Origin: Oxalicibacterium solurbis
GTDB taxonomy: Bacteria; Pseudomonadota; Gammaproteobacteria; Burkholderiales; Burkholderiaceae_D
Assembly (NCBI RefSeq): GCF_014635845.1
Contig: NZ_BMDP01000002.1
Coordinates: 806,001 to 870,000 of the forward strand
Reading direction: 5' to 3'
DNA: 64,000 nt
The notes beneath the pieces were generated by a model. It made no database searches and had not been told where the DNA came from. It saw only the letters and a program-made list of their open reading frames with translations. A program made the position numbers and the translations under genes. This document shows positions 19,010-27,569 of this stretch, piece by piece; the first letter of the stretch is position 1; each line of letters starts with the position of its first letter.

Positions 19010-19683
19010 CAGCCGGCTCCTTTCAGCTTGCCGCGCGCATCCTGCACGGCGGCGAGGATGTTCTTGTAGGCGCCGCAGCGGCAGATGTTGCCGCTCATGG
19101 CTTCGCGCACACTGGCATCGTCGCTGCCGATGTGCGGATCGTTCAGTACGGCGACGGCCGTCATGATCTGGCCGGACGTGCAGTAGCCGCACTGGAAGGC
19201 ATCGTGTTCCCAGAATGCCTGCTGTACCGGATGCAGCTGGCCGTTGCGCTCCAGGCCTTCTATCGTCGTGATGCTGTCGCCGTCATGCGAGACGGCCAGC
19301 GACAGGCAGGAATTGATCGGCTTGCCGTTGACGTGCAGCGTGCATGCGCCGCACTGGCCGTGATCGCAGCCTTTCTTCGTGCCGGTCAGCTGCAGCTGGT
19401 CGCGGATCACGTCAAGCAGGATGGCGTTGGGCATGACCTGCAGCGTATGCGGTTTGCCGTTGACCGTGATGCTGATGGTGTGGCTGCCATCGGTCTTTTG
19501 CGCTGCCGGCGGCGGCACTTCGATGGTGTGTGCGGTTTGCGCCCACGCATTGTTGCCCGCGGCCGCCAGGCCGGATGCCGCGCCCATCGATTTGAGGAAG
19601 TCGCGCCGCGCCGGATGCGACGGCGAAGACGCTGAACTGCTAGATGCCGCCGTCAGCGGAAAAGAGGAATCCTGATTTGCCAT
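19009..19683 (-). CDS. paoA: Aldehyde oxidoreductase [2Fe-2S] subunit with Tat signal
   Basis: A 224-residue small subunit. The leader carries ARRDFLKSMGAASG, a twin-arginine signal (RRxFLK), followed by a hydrophobic stretch ending in AWAQ, so the folded complex is exported to the periplasm by Tat. The first [2Fe-2S] site is KGCDHGQCGACTLHVNG plus a later SC; the second is FQCGYCTSGQ with GNICRCGAYKN. A Ser-rich spacer precedes the signal. Start at 19683 (MANQD) is chosen because it leaves a short n-region; the frame is open to 19788. First gene of paoABC; no XdhC-like maturation factor is next to it. Confidence 0.9.
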   Translation of the reverse strand: MANQDSSFPLTAASSSSASSPSHPARRDFLKSMGAASGLAAAGNNAWAQTAHTIEVPPPAAQKTDGSHTISITVNGKPHTLQVMPNAILLDVIRDQLQLTGTKKGCDHGQCGACTLHVNGKPINSCLSLAVSHDGDSITTIEGLERNGQLHPVQQAFWEHDAFQCGYCTSGQIMTAVAVLNDPHIGSDDASVREAMSGNICRCGAYKNILAAVQDARGKLKGAG

Positions 19684-19902
19684 GAACGCCGCCTGTGAAA
19701 CGATCTGGGTTAGCGTCGGCATCGGCATGCACGTCGTCGATGCCTCATCGGTATTCGTGTTGCCTGCTTCAGCCCGATTGATCGTCAACGCGAGGCGAAG
19801 TTCAATGCCGCAAAAACATTGCGCAGGCGCAATCCGGTATCCTCTGTCTTCCGTTTTCGTCGTCGATCGCTGCGACCGCTCGCATTTGGCCGATGCCGAT
19901 GT

Positions 19903-19933
19903 TTGACCTCAAGTTAGGTTGAGGCCCTACACT
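19903..19933 (+). promoter_or_regulatory. SoxR-type promoter before the DMT transporter gene
   Basis: TTGACC (-35, 19903-19908) and TACACT (-10, 19928-19933) are 19 bp apart, the overlong spacing used by MerR-family activators. The spacer holds CCTCAAGTTAGGTTGAGG (19907-19924), which differs at two positions from the classic SoxR box CCTCAAGTTAACTTGAGG. The start codon follows 30 bp after the -10. The same layout recurs before the FMN reductase next to soxR. Confidence 0.8.
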
Positions 19934-19962
19934 GGCCGCCTTTCGATTGCAGGAAATCACCA

Positions 19963-20862
19963 ATGACCCAGAAGATCACGCCGTCCACCGTACTGTTCCT
20001 GACGATTTCGCCACTGTTGTGGGCCGGCAATGCGATTGTCGGCCGCACGGTCAACGAGATGGTGCCGCCGGTCACGCTGAACCTGTTGCGCTGGACGATC
20101 GCGATGCTGATCCTGCTGCCGCTGGCGAGCCGCGTATTCCGTCGCGGCAGCGCGCTGTGGCCGAACTGGAAGCGTTTCTCGCTGCTGGGATTGCTGGGCA
20201 TAGGCTTGTACAACACCTTGCAGTATCTGGCGCTGCATACGTCGTCGCCGATCAACGTGACACTGGTGGCGGCCAGCATGCCGGTCTGGATGATGCTGAT
20301 CGGGCGCATGTTCTTCGGTTCGTCGATTTCGCATCGGCAGACGATAGGCGCGGTGCTGTCGATCTGCGGCGTGCTGCTGGTGCTGAGCCGCGGCGAATGG
20401 CATGTGCTGATGTCGATGCGGCTGGTGCCGGGCGATCTGCTGATGATTCTTGCGGCCATCATCTGGTCGTTCTACAGCTGGCTGCTGACGCTGCCGCGCG
20501 ATCCGCAGGAAATCAGGCATGACTGGGCTGCGTTCCTGCTGGCGCAAGTGGCATTCGGCGTCGCATGGTCGGCCTTGTTTACCGCCGGAGAGTGGTCGAT
20601 AGGTGCGCAGCAGATCGTCTGGGGCTGGCCGCTGGCTGCGGCTTTGCTGTTCGTCGCCATCGGCCCGGCGATCATCGCGCTGCGTTGCTGGGGCATCGGT
20701 GTGCAGCGCGTGGGGCCGACCATTGCCGGTTTCTTCAGCAACCTGACGCCGCTGTTCGCGGCGCTGATGTCTTCGGCCTTTCTCGGTGAAATCCCGCACC
20801 TGTATCACGCCGTGGCGTTCGCGCTGATCGTCGGCGGCATCGTGGTCTCATCGCGACGCTGA
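19963..20862 (+). CDS. EamA/DMT superfamily transporter
   Basis: A 299-residue inner-membrane protein with about ten hydrophobic helices in two EamA halves (residues about 8-140 and 150-298). The first half shows PLLWAGNAIVGR and EMVPPVTLNLLRW, typical of the drug/metabolite transporter family, which exports amino acids, sugars or drugs; the substrate here is unknown. AGGAAATCACC precedes the ATG. The promoter has a SoxR box, so export of a redox-active compound or a metabolite under oxidative stress is plausible. Its end overlaps the convergent hpf gene by 15 bp. Confidence 0.9.
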   Translation: MTQKITPSTVLFLTISPLLWAGNAIVGRTVNEMVPPVTLNLLRWTIAMLILLPLASRVFRRGSALWPNWKRFSLLGLLGIGLYNTLQYLALHTSSPINVTLVAASMPVWMMLIGRMFFGSSISHRQTIGAVLSICGVLLVLSRGEWHVLMSMRLVPGDLLMILAAIIWSFYSWLLTLPRDPQEIRHDWAAFLLAQVAFGVAWSALFTAGEWSIGAQQIVWGWPLAAALLFVAIGPAIIALRCWGIGVQRVGPTIAGFFSNLTPLFAALMSSAFLGEIPHLYHAVAFALIVGGIVVSSRR

Positions 20863-21279
20863 CGGCGGCGCGCTGGCGATCGCCGTTTCGCTTTCGTCTG
20901 CAGTTTCATCGCCGGCTTCGTCGACTTCGTTGCCAAGGTCATCCGTGTTTTCCTGCATGCGCTTCGGGCTTTCGCGGCGATGATCGGTGATTTTCCCTTT
21001 AGATCTGGCGACCTGCCTGTCCAGCTTTTCGACCACGCCGTCGATGGCGGCGTATAGATCCTGTGCCTGTTCCTCCGCATGCAGCGTTTCGCCTTTCAGC
21101 CGCAGGGTGACTTCGGCGCGCTGGCGGATTTCCTTTTGCGGCAGGGTATCCACGCTCAGCAGGACTTCGATTTCAACGATACGGTCGCAGTGGCGGACGA
21201 TACGGTCCAGTTTCCCGACGATGTATTCGCGGATGCCAGGCGTCAGATCGAGATGATGGCCGGTGATCAGGATGTTCAT
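20848..21279 (-). CDS. hpf: Ribosome hibernation promoting factor (short form)
   Basis: A 143-residue protein with MNILITGHHLDLTPGIREYIVGKLDRI at the N-terminus (read in parts) and the RAEVTLRLKG, LHAEEQAQDLYAAIDGVVEKLDRQ segments of the HPF/RaiA (sigma-54 modulation) fold. It binds the 30S subunit in stationary phase and leads to 100S dimers or blocks the mRNA channel. It lacks the long-form dimerisation domain; instead the last 45 residues are acidic and probably disordered (EVDEAGDETADESETA). AAGGAGAACGC supports the start at 21279. It is not next to rpoN here, unlike the usual location. Confidence 0.88.
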   Translation of the reverse strand: MNILITGHHLDLTPGIREYIVGKLDRIVRHCDRIVEIEVLLSVDTLPQKEIRQRAEVTLRLKGETLHAEEQAQDLYAAIDGVVEKLDRQVARSKGKITDHRRESPKRMQENTDDLGNEVDEAGDETADESETAIASAPPSASR

Positions 21280-21534
21280 GCGTTCTCCTTTTATTGAGGA
21301 ATGTGACAGGTAGAACACAGGACGGATCAATCGTTCCTGACGAAAAATCGACTCATGAACATGGTTTTTCTCAAACGGATTCTGACGACGATTGACGGCG
21401 TTTTCCTACTGGATGTTTCCGTACGGTGTGGAAGAATGCGGGCAGGCGGTCGATCCGATCGGCCGTTGGTATTGCAGTTTTCTCTCAATATCGATAATGC
21501 AGGCAACACGGCATTCAACATAAAGGAGATCGTC

Positions 21535-21819
21535 ATGGCAACACTGGATACTCCCATGGTCGAACGACGCCAACTGCCCGATCGTCGTGCAAACATGGAC
21601 AGACCTGGATTGACGGGGGCCGACTGGGTTCCGCTGGCGCTGCTGATTCTCGGCGGCCTGAACTGGGGACTGATCGGATTGATGAACATCGATGTCGTCG
21701 CAATGATTTTCGGCGAAGGGCCGGGCGCGCGTCTGATCTATCTGCTGGTCGGCCTGTCGGCGCTGTACGGCATCTATATGGCCTTCCATCTGGGGCAGCG
21801 AAAAACCGCGCACAAATAA
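21535..21819 (+). CDS. DUF378-type small membrane protein
   Basis: A 94-residue protein with two predicted transmembrane helices: WVPLALLILGGLNWGLIGLMNID (about residues 30-52) and RLIYLLVGLSALYGIYMAF (about 66-84). The GGLNWGLIG motif is the signature of DUF378. The N-terminal 28 residues are charged (ERRQLPDRRANMDR) and presumably cytosolic. AAAGGAGATCGTC before the ATG is a strong ribosome site and fixes the start; the open frame back to 21355 is not coding-like. Function unknown. Confidence 0.8.
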   Translation: MATLDTPMVERRQLPDRRANMDRPGLTGADWVPLALLILGGLNWGLIGLMNIDVVAMIFGEGPGARLIYLLVGLSALYGIYMAFHLGQRKTAHK

Positions 21820-21991
21820 CCATAAATCTTTCCGTCTGCGGCGGTTGTCCGGATTTTTCCGGCAATCGCCGTTTTCATTTACTTTCCCTTTTTGTTATTT
21901 TCTTTTCGACAATCTTGCCGTTCCGTTTCCGCGAGTAAATAATGGATCGACCGGGTTTTGCGCTGCCGCAACGCCGGATGGAAATAATTCA

Positions 21992-22005
21992 GAAATTTAT
22001 ATTTC
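21992..22005. promoter_or_regulatory. AT-rich palindrome upstream of the efflux operon
   Basis: GAAAT-TTAT-ATTTC lies 60 bp before the nodT-type gene in a very AT-rich stretch. It is a possible operator for the MarR protein encoded within the operon, but there is no second copy to support it. Confidence 0.35.
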
Positions 22006-22064
22006 ATTAGTAAAATATTTTGGAGTAAAATAAAAAGCATCCCAACTTCAACCGCGGCACGAAG

Positions 22065-23561
22065 ATGAAAACGATTGCCAGTCTCAGCCTGATCTGTTGC
22101 ACAGCCTTGCTCGGCGCCTGCGCCGACATGGGACACATCGTGCCGCAGTCGCAGCAGGTGGATGCCAATGCGCTGGGCGGCGTCGGTGCGGAACAGACAG
22201 GCAAGGCAGTCGAAGCGGCGAAGTGGCCGCAAACGCAATGGTGGAAAGCCTACGACGATCCGCAGCTCGATGCGCTGATCGATCAGGCGCTGGCCGGCAA
22301 TCCGAACCTGCGCATCGCCGAAGCGCGCGTGCGCCAGGCACAGGCAATCGCGGGTGGTGCCGAGGCGGCGACCCTGCCGCAAATCGAAGCGAAGACGGCG
22401 ATGACCTACCAGCTGTTTTCCGAGCACGACTTCATCCCACCGCCGCAGGCCGGCCACGTCGACTGGTACAACCGCGCCGCACTGGAAGCGACCTACGATC
22501 TCGATCTGTGGGGCCGGCAGCGTTCGACATTGGCTGCCGCCATCGATGAAGTGAAGGTGGCAGAAGCCGAATCGCAGATCGCGCGGCTGGCGCTGGAAAA
22601 CAATATCGTGCGCGCCTATGTGCAACTGTCGCTGCAGTTCGCGCTGAAGGACATCGCCGAGGAAACGCTCAAGCACCGCGTAAAAGGCCTGGATGTCATG
22701 CGCAAGCGCCTGGCGGCCGGTCTGGCGACGGAGATGGACGTCACGCAACTGGAAGCTGCGGTACCACCGCTGCAGATCCAGATCGAGCAGTACGACGAAG
22801 CCGTCACGCTGCTGCGCAACCAGTTGGCTGCATTGAGCGGCAAGGGGCCGTCCGCCGGCGCGCAGATCGCGCGGCCGACGATGAAGCTGGAAGGCAACGA
22901 CTGGCTGCAATTGCCGGCCATGCTGCCGGCCGACCTGATTGGCCGTCGGCCCGACGTCGCGGCGCGACGCTGGGGCGTGGAAGCATCGGCGCGCGAGATC
23001 GATGCAGCCAAGGCAGCCTTTTATCCGAACATCAACCTGATGGCCTTCATCGGTTTCCAGTCCGTCGGTTTCAGCCGATTCATCAACAACGAATCGGCGA
23101 TACGCGGCATCGGTCCGGCGATTTCGCTACCGATCTTCGACGGCGGCCGCCTGCGCAGCAATCTGGGTGCGCACACCGCCGCTTACGATGCATCGGTGGA
23201 GAACTACAACGCCACCGTCATCCATGCGCTGGAAAGTGTATCGAACGCACTGGTCACTGCGCAGTCGTTGCAACAGCAGCAAAAGATGAACGATGCGGCG
23301 GTCGCCACGGCGGTGCATGCCCGCACGTTGGCGAGCAAGGGATTCGCCGCCGGCCTGGCCGATTTTCTTGTGCTGCTGAATAGCGAGATCAGGCTGTTGT
23401 CGCAGGAACAGTTGCAGGCGCAGATTGCCGCACGCATGCTGGAAAGCCATGCGGCGCTGATGCTGGCGCTGGGTGGTGGCTATCAGCCCGAACATCAGCC
23501 CGAACCCGTGAAGCAAGCTTCCCAACCAGGCGACGATCAACCGAAAACGGAGCAGCCATGA
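22065..23561 (+). CDS. Outer membrane efflux lipoprotein, NodT/OprM family
   Basis: A 498-residue outer-membrane channel component. The signal peptide ends in LLGAC with lipidated Cys19. WPQTQWWKAYDDPQLDALIDQAL and NPNLRIAEARVRQAQA (read in parts) are classic for the NodT family; two OEP domains follow (about residues 70-265 and 280-475), with RRPDVAARRW at the repeat start. The trimer would form the TolC-like exit duct for the FUSC/HlyD pump encoded downstream. The C-terminal tail is Gln/Pro-rich. Its TGA overlaps the next ATG (ATGA at 23558-23561). Confidence 0.93.
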   Translation: MKTIASLSLICCTALLGACADMGHIVPQSQQVDANALGGVGAEQTGKAVEAAKWPQTQWWKAYDDPQLDALIDQALAGNPNLRIAEARVRQAQAIAGGAEAATLPQIEAKTAMTYQLFSEHDFIPPPQAGHVDWYNRAALEATYDLDLWGRQRSTLAAAIDEVKVAEAESQIARLALENNIVRAYVQLSLQFALKDIAEETLKHRVKGLDVMRKRLAAGLATEMDVTQLEAAVPPLQIQIEQYDEAVTLLRNQLAALSGKGPSAGAQIARPTMKLEGNDWLQLPAMLPADLIGRRPDVAARRWGVEASAREIDAAKAAFYPNINLMAFIGFQSVGFSRFINNESAIRGIGPAISLPIFDGGRLRSNLGAHTAAYDASVENYNATVIHALESVSNALVTAQSLQQQQKMNDAAVATAVHARTLASKGFAAGLADFLVLLNSEIRLLSQEQLQAQIAARMLESHAALMLALGGGYQPEHQPEPVKQASQPGDDQPKTEQP

Positions 23562-24058
23562 GCGCATTCGACAGTACGGCGGGCCGCATCGCACGCTGCA
23601 GAGAACGCATACCGGATTATCCGGCGCAACTGGTCACACTGAGCCGCCTGGCCTATCACATCCAGAAACGTTCGCAGGACCAGTTGAATGCGGTGTTGAA
23701 GAAACACGGGCTGACGAACGTCAGTTTTACGGCATTGATGGTGCTGTACGGCTCGGAAAACGAGACGCAGCGTGCGTCTGATCTGGGCGAAGCCTGCTCG
23801 GAAAAGCCGGCCAACATGACGCGCATCTGCAACGAACTGGAACAGCAGGGACTGATCAAGCGCCGCTCCGGCGTGGAAGATCGCCGCAGCGTGACGATTT
23901 CGCTGACGGCGGCAGGGCGCAGGCGCGTCGAACAACTGTCACCGGAGCACTGGGCGATCCTGCACCGCACTTATGAAGGCATCGCCGAACGCGATCTGCG
24001 CCAGCACGAAGAATTGCTGAAGCGCCAGCTTGCCAATCTCGAAGCGGAGGGACAGTGA
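23558..24058 (+). CDS. MarR family regulator within the efflux operon
   Basis: A 166-residue winged-helix protein. FTALMVLYGSENETQRASDLGEACSEKPANMTRICNELEQQGLIKRR contains the recognition helix (about residues 52-98), followed by the wing SGVEDRRSVTISLT. It is joined to its neighbours by 4-bp overlaps on both sides, so it is co-translated with the pump it probably represses. Phenolic acids are the usual ligands of MarR proteins guarding such pumps; the ligand here is not known. Confidence 0.9.
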   Translation: MSAFDSTAGRIARCRERIPDYPAQLVTLSRLAYHIQKRSQDQLNAVLKKHGLTNVSFTALMVLYGSENETQRASDLGEACSEKPANMTRICNELEQQGLIKRRSGVEDRRSVTISLTAAGRRRVEQLSPEHWAILHRTYEGIAERDLRQHEELLKRQLANLEAEGQ

Positions 24059-26298
24059 GCACACCGGCCAGTGCATCGGCCGATGTTGTGGCCGAGACTG
24101 TGGCTGCCGAAGCACGGCCGCCGCGTCGTCGCCATGCCGGACGTTTGATGCGCGCCATCACGCAGGACTGGATAGGCAGCGAGGGCGAACGCTGGCTGTT
24201 CGTGCTGAAGACACTGTTCGCCGCCTTTCTCGCGCTGTGGATCGCCTTCCGTCTCGGCTTCGATTCGCCGCGCAGCGCGATGATGACGGTCTTCATCGTC
24301 GCCTTGCCGAGCAGCGGCCTGGTGCTGGAAAAAGGTTTCTATCGTCTGGTCGGCACGCTGGTAGGTTGCTGTGCGGCGCTGGCGATCGTCGGCCTGTTTC
24401 CGCAGCAGCCGATGCTGCTGTTCATTGCGCTGGCGATCTGGGTCGCGCTGTGCACCGGCGGTTCCACGCTGCTGCGCAATGCGCGTTCCTACGGTTTCGT
24501 GCTGGCGGGCTACACGGCCTGCATGATCGCGATTCCGGCGATCGACGATCCGCTTGGCGTCTTCAATCTGGCGGTGGCGCGCGTCACCGAGATCACGCTT
24601 GGCATCCTGTGCGTGGCGGTCGTCAACGATGCGCTGTTTCCGCGCCATCAGAGCGAACAGCTGGTGCAGGCAGTGCGCCGCCTGTATCTGAATTTTGCGC
24701 AGCTATGCCACGACGCGATGCGCGGCAAGCTGAGCGAGACGCAACTGGAAAAGCTGCATCTGCAGTTCGCCACCGAAGTCGCCGCGCTGGAATCGAACCG
24801 TGCTGCTGCCTTCTTCGAAGCCGGCGACATCCGTACACGCACGCAGCAGCTGCATGCATTCAACGCGGCGGCCATGGCGGCGCTGACGACCTTCCATACG
24901 CTGCACCAGTGGATGCAACGTCTGCGAGATCGTGGCGATTCGCCGGTGCCGCAGGCGATGGCACCGTTGTACGCATCCTTTTCGCAAGCCTTGCTGGTGA
25001 CGGAGCTGCCGGCACGCACCGCGGCCGAAGCTGCCGTGACGCGCGAACGCTTCGCACTGTTGCAGCAGCAACTGCCGCAGATGATCGAACAGGCACGCGC
25101 CGAATTTTCACTGGCCGATCCTTCCGGCCGCCAACGACTGGACATGGATACCGCGCTCGAACTGATGCAGCGTTTCAACGACGAGATGTATCGGCTCATT
25201 GCGATCTATCACGAATTGCCGGGGCGGCTGACCGAAGCGACGCGTGCGCAGCAAGTGAAGCCCTTGCCGTACAGCGCGCGCACGCCGGGAACGATCGCCA
25301 TCGCCGCAGGCCTGCGTGCCGCTGCCGCGCTGCTGATACTGGCTCTGGCGTGGTATGGACTGAATTGGCCGAGCGCTGGCGGCGCGGTGATCCTGACCGT
25401 GGTCTTCTGTGCGCTAGCAGCGTCGTCGCCGGACCCGAACCAGATGATCAAGCAGGTGACGATCGGCTTTGCGGCAGCGACGCCGTTTGCTTTCGTTTGC
25501 GCGTTCTACATGCTGAACCATGTCGAGGGCTACCTGATGCTGGTGTTGTCGATGGGTGCCTTTCTGGTGTTCGGTCTTTATGCGACGACATGGCGCCGCG
25601 TGGCCGGTATCGGCCTTGGCTTCAACCTGATGTTCGCGCAGATCATCGCACCGGAAAACCTGATGCGCTTCAACGTCGTCAATTTCTTCAACGACGCGAT
25701 CGCGCAGATCATCGGCCTGGTGCTGGCCTCGGTGATGTTCGCACTGATCCTGCCTGAACATCGCCAGGGTTCGCGCCGCCATATCGAGCGTGCGATGTGG
25801 GAAGAGGCATTGCTGCTGTGCATCAGCGACCGGCTGCAGCTGCGCCACCACTTCGAAAACCGTATGCGCGATCTGTTGAACCAGTTGAACATGGGCATAC
25901 GCGGCACCGCTGACGTTGAAACGCGCCGCGTGCTGAATCAGGCGATCGCGCTGCTGGAACTGGGGCATGCCATTCTCGATCTGCGTGCGCTGAATGCGCA
26001 ACTGCCGGCTGGCCATCTGGCGCGCCTCGAAACCGAAAAATGCATGGCCGTGCTGGCCGCTTATTTCGGACGGCCGCAAACGACGATGCATGCGCGTGCC
26101 CTGGTGGTCACGCGTGAGGCCGGTGTCGAATTGCGCGCCTTGAAGGCGGAAGCGGCAGCGGGCAGCGGCGAGGCCGCTGTGCTGCAACGCGCGCTGACGG
26201 ACTTGCATCTGATCTACGCATCGCTGCTGGATTCGTCGCTGAACGTATCGCGGCCGGTTGCCGCTTCATCGAATGGAGGTGCCGAATATGGCGCGTGA
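24055..26298 (+). CDS. FUSC family inner-membrane efflux protein (AaeB-like)
   Basis: A 747-residue membrane protein with two clusters of about five to six transmembrane helices (about residues 45-185 and 420-565), each followed by a cytoplasmic helical domain; this is the architecture of the aromatic acid exporter/fusaric acid resistance family. It starts with GTG at 24055, overlapping the marR stop. Motifs RLGFDSPRSAMMTVFIVALPSSG and AITLG-like helices fit the first FUSC half. With the HlyD adaptor and NodT channel it should form a tripartite pump for aromatic carboxylic acids or similar weak acids. Confidence 0.9.
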   Translation: MSTPASASADVVAETVAAEARPPRRRHAGRLMRAITQDWIGSEGERWLFVLKTLFAAFLALWIAFRLGFDSPRSAMMTVFIVALPSSGLVLEKGFYRLVGTLVGCCAALAIVGLFPQQPMLLFIALAIWVALCTGGSTLLRNARSYGFVLAGYTACMIAIPAIDDPLGVFNLAVARVTEITLGILCVAVVNDALFPRHQSEQLVQAVRRLYLNFAQLCHDAMRGKLSETQLEKLHLQFATEVAALESNRAAAFFEAGDIRTRTQQLHAFNAAAMAALTTFHTLHQWMQRLRDRGDSPVPQAMAPLYASFSQALLVTELPARTAAEAAVTRERFALLQQQLPQMIEQARAEFSLADPSGRQRLDMDTALELMQRFNDEMYRLIAIYHELPGRLTEATRAQQVKPLPYSARTPGTIAIAAGLRAAAALLILALAWYGLNWPSAGGAVILTVVFCALAASSPDPNQMIKQVTIGFAAATPFAFVCAFYMLNHVEGYLMLVLSMGAFLVFGLYATTWRRVAGIGLGFNLMFAQIIAPENLMRFNVVNFFNDAIAQIIGLVLASVMFALILPEHRQGSRRHIERAMWEEALLLCISDRLQLRHHFENRMRDLLNQLNMGIRGTADVETRRVLNQAIALLELGHAILDLRALNAQLPAGHLARLETEKCMAVLAAYFGRPQTTMHARALVVTREAGVELRALKAEAAAGSGEAAVLQRALTDLHLIYASLLDSSLNVSRPVAASSNGGAEYGA

Positions 26299-26485
26299 GA
26301 TTGCTGTTTTCGGCATCCTGATGCCGTCGCTGCTGCTGGTCTTCGTACTGAGCCTGCTGATTCACGTGGGCGTCGACTGGTTGTGCGGCCATTTCGGCGT
26401 CTATCGCTACGTCTGGCACAAGTCGCTGTTCCGCCTGTGCCTGCTGGTCTGCATCTTCGGCGTGCTGGCCTTGCTGCTTTATTGA
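26288..26485 (+). CDS. DUF1656 (YtcA/AaeX-like) small membrane protein
   Basis: A 65-residue protein with two transmembrane helices (about residues 8-26 and 42-62) and the sequence MAREIAVFGILMPSLL, typical of the DUF1656 proteins that accompany FUSC/HlyD pumps (AaeX in E. coli). It overlaps the end of the FUSC gene by 11 bp; GGAGG lies 8 nt before the ATG at 26288. A small accessory subunit of the pump is the likely role. Confidence 0.85.
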   Translation: MAREIAVFGILMPSLLLVFVLSLLIHVGVDWLCGHFGVYRYVWHKSLFRLCLLVCIFGVLALLLY

Positions 26486-26513
26486 ATACATCAACAAGAA
26501 ACGGGAGCGCATC

Positions 26514-27410
26514 ATGCGTCGATCTGTCTACCTGCGTTATTTGATCACGGCAGTACTGCTGCTGATCGCGTTTTTATTCGGCCGCTACCTGTGGAACGAC
26601 AACATGAATTCGCCGTGGACGCGCGACGGACGCATCAAGGCCGACATCATCCACATTGCGCCGGATGTGTCGGGCATCGTCACCGGCGTGTCGGTCATCG
26701 ACAACCAGTTCGTGCACAAGGGCGATCTGCTGTTCTCGATCGACAAGGACCGCTACGCGCAGGCACTGGCACAGGCGGAGGCAAACGTCGCCGCGCAACA
26801 GTCGGAGAAGAACATGCGTGCGCGGGAAGCGGCGCGCCGCGCCGGACTGGATGCCGCCATCGTCACCAGCGAGAACCGTGAATCGGCTGCATCGCTGTCG
26901 GCAATCGCCGCTGCGCGCTATGAAGCCGCTGTCGCCGCACGCGATACCGCAAAGCTGAACCTGGAACGCACCGACGTGCGCGCGCCGGCCGACGGTTATG
27001 TAACCAATCTGCACGTCTATGCCGGCGATTACGTCTCGGCCGGCGTGGCGCGGCTGGCCGTGATCGACAGTAATTCCTTCCACGTCAGCGGCTATTTCGA
27101 GGAAACCAAGCTACCTTACCTGAACGTCGGTGATGCGGTGGAAATCCGCATGCTCGACGGTAGCCCGGCGATGCACGGCCATATCGACAGCATTTCGCGC
27201 GGCATCACCGATCGCGACGCAACGACGGGCAGGGAACTGCTGGCCGACGTCAACCCGACCTTCAACTGGGTACGCCTCGCGCAACGCATCCCGGTGCGCA
27301 TTCGCATCGACGATCTGCCGAAGGATCACAAGCTGGCTGCGGGCATGACTTGTACGGTGATCGTCAAGCCGGGAGAAGCAGCGAAAGAGGAAAAATCCGA
27401 TAAAAATTAA
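26514..27410 (+). CDS. HlyD/EmrA family periplasmic adaptor subunit
   Basis: A 298-residue membrane fusion protein. One N-terminal transmembrane anchor (about residues 8-24) is followed by the biotinyl-lipoyl half motif NSPWTRDGRIKADII and DVSGIVTGVSVIDNQFVHKGDLLFSID (read in parts), a short alpha-hairpin, and the second lipoyl half LNLERTDVRAPADGYVTNL. It links the FUSC inner-membrane protein to the NodT channel. GGGAG precedes the ATG. Last gene of the operon that starts at 22065. Confidence 0.92.
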   Translation: MRRSVYLRYLITAVLLLIAFLFGRYLWNDNMNSPWTRDGRIKADIIHIAPDVSGIVTGVSVIDNQFVHKGDLLFSIDKDRYAQALAQAEANVAAQQSEKNMRAREAARRAGLDAAIVTSENRESAASLSAIAAARYEAAVAARDTAKLNLERTDVRAPADGYVTNLHVYAGDYVSAGVARLAVIDSNSFHVSGYFEETKLPYLNVGDAVEIRMLDGSPAMHGHIDSISRGITDRDATTGRELLADVNPTFNWVRLAQRIPVRIRIDDLPKDHKLAAGMTCTVIVKPGEAAKEEKSDKN

Positions 27411-27569
27411 TACGATAAGACACAAATCTCTTGATGCGCTTTATCAAATAAAGACACCAAACAAGACAACTTATTTAACAATTTTCCCATGTATATGGGG
27501 GACTAAAATCGGTTGCCTTCGGGTAACTTCCGCTATTCGATTCAATGATGTTTCATCGGGTAGCGGTAG

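Noticed and set aside
24030-25757. 575-codon plus-strand frame
   Set aside because: Shifted frame of the FUSC gene; the FUSC frame has membrane helices and family motifs, this one has none.
27486-27499. CCCAT-GTAT-ATGGG as terminator of the efflux operon
   Set aside because: The stem is only 5 bp and no T tract follows; it may be a weak regulatory site but is not supported.
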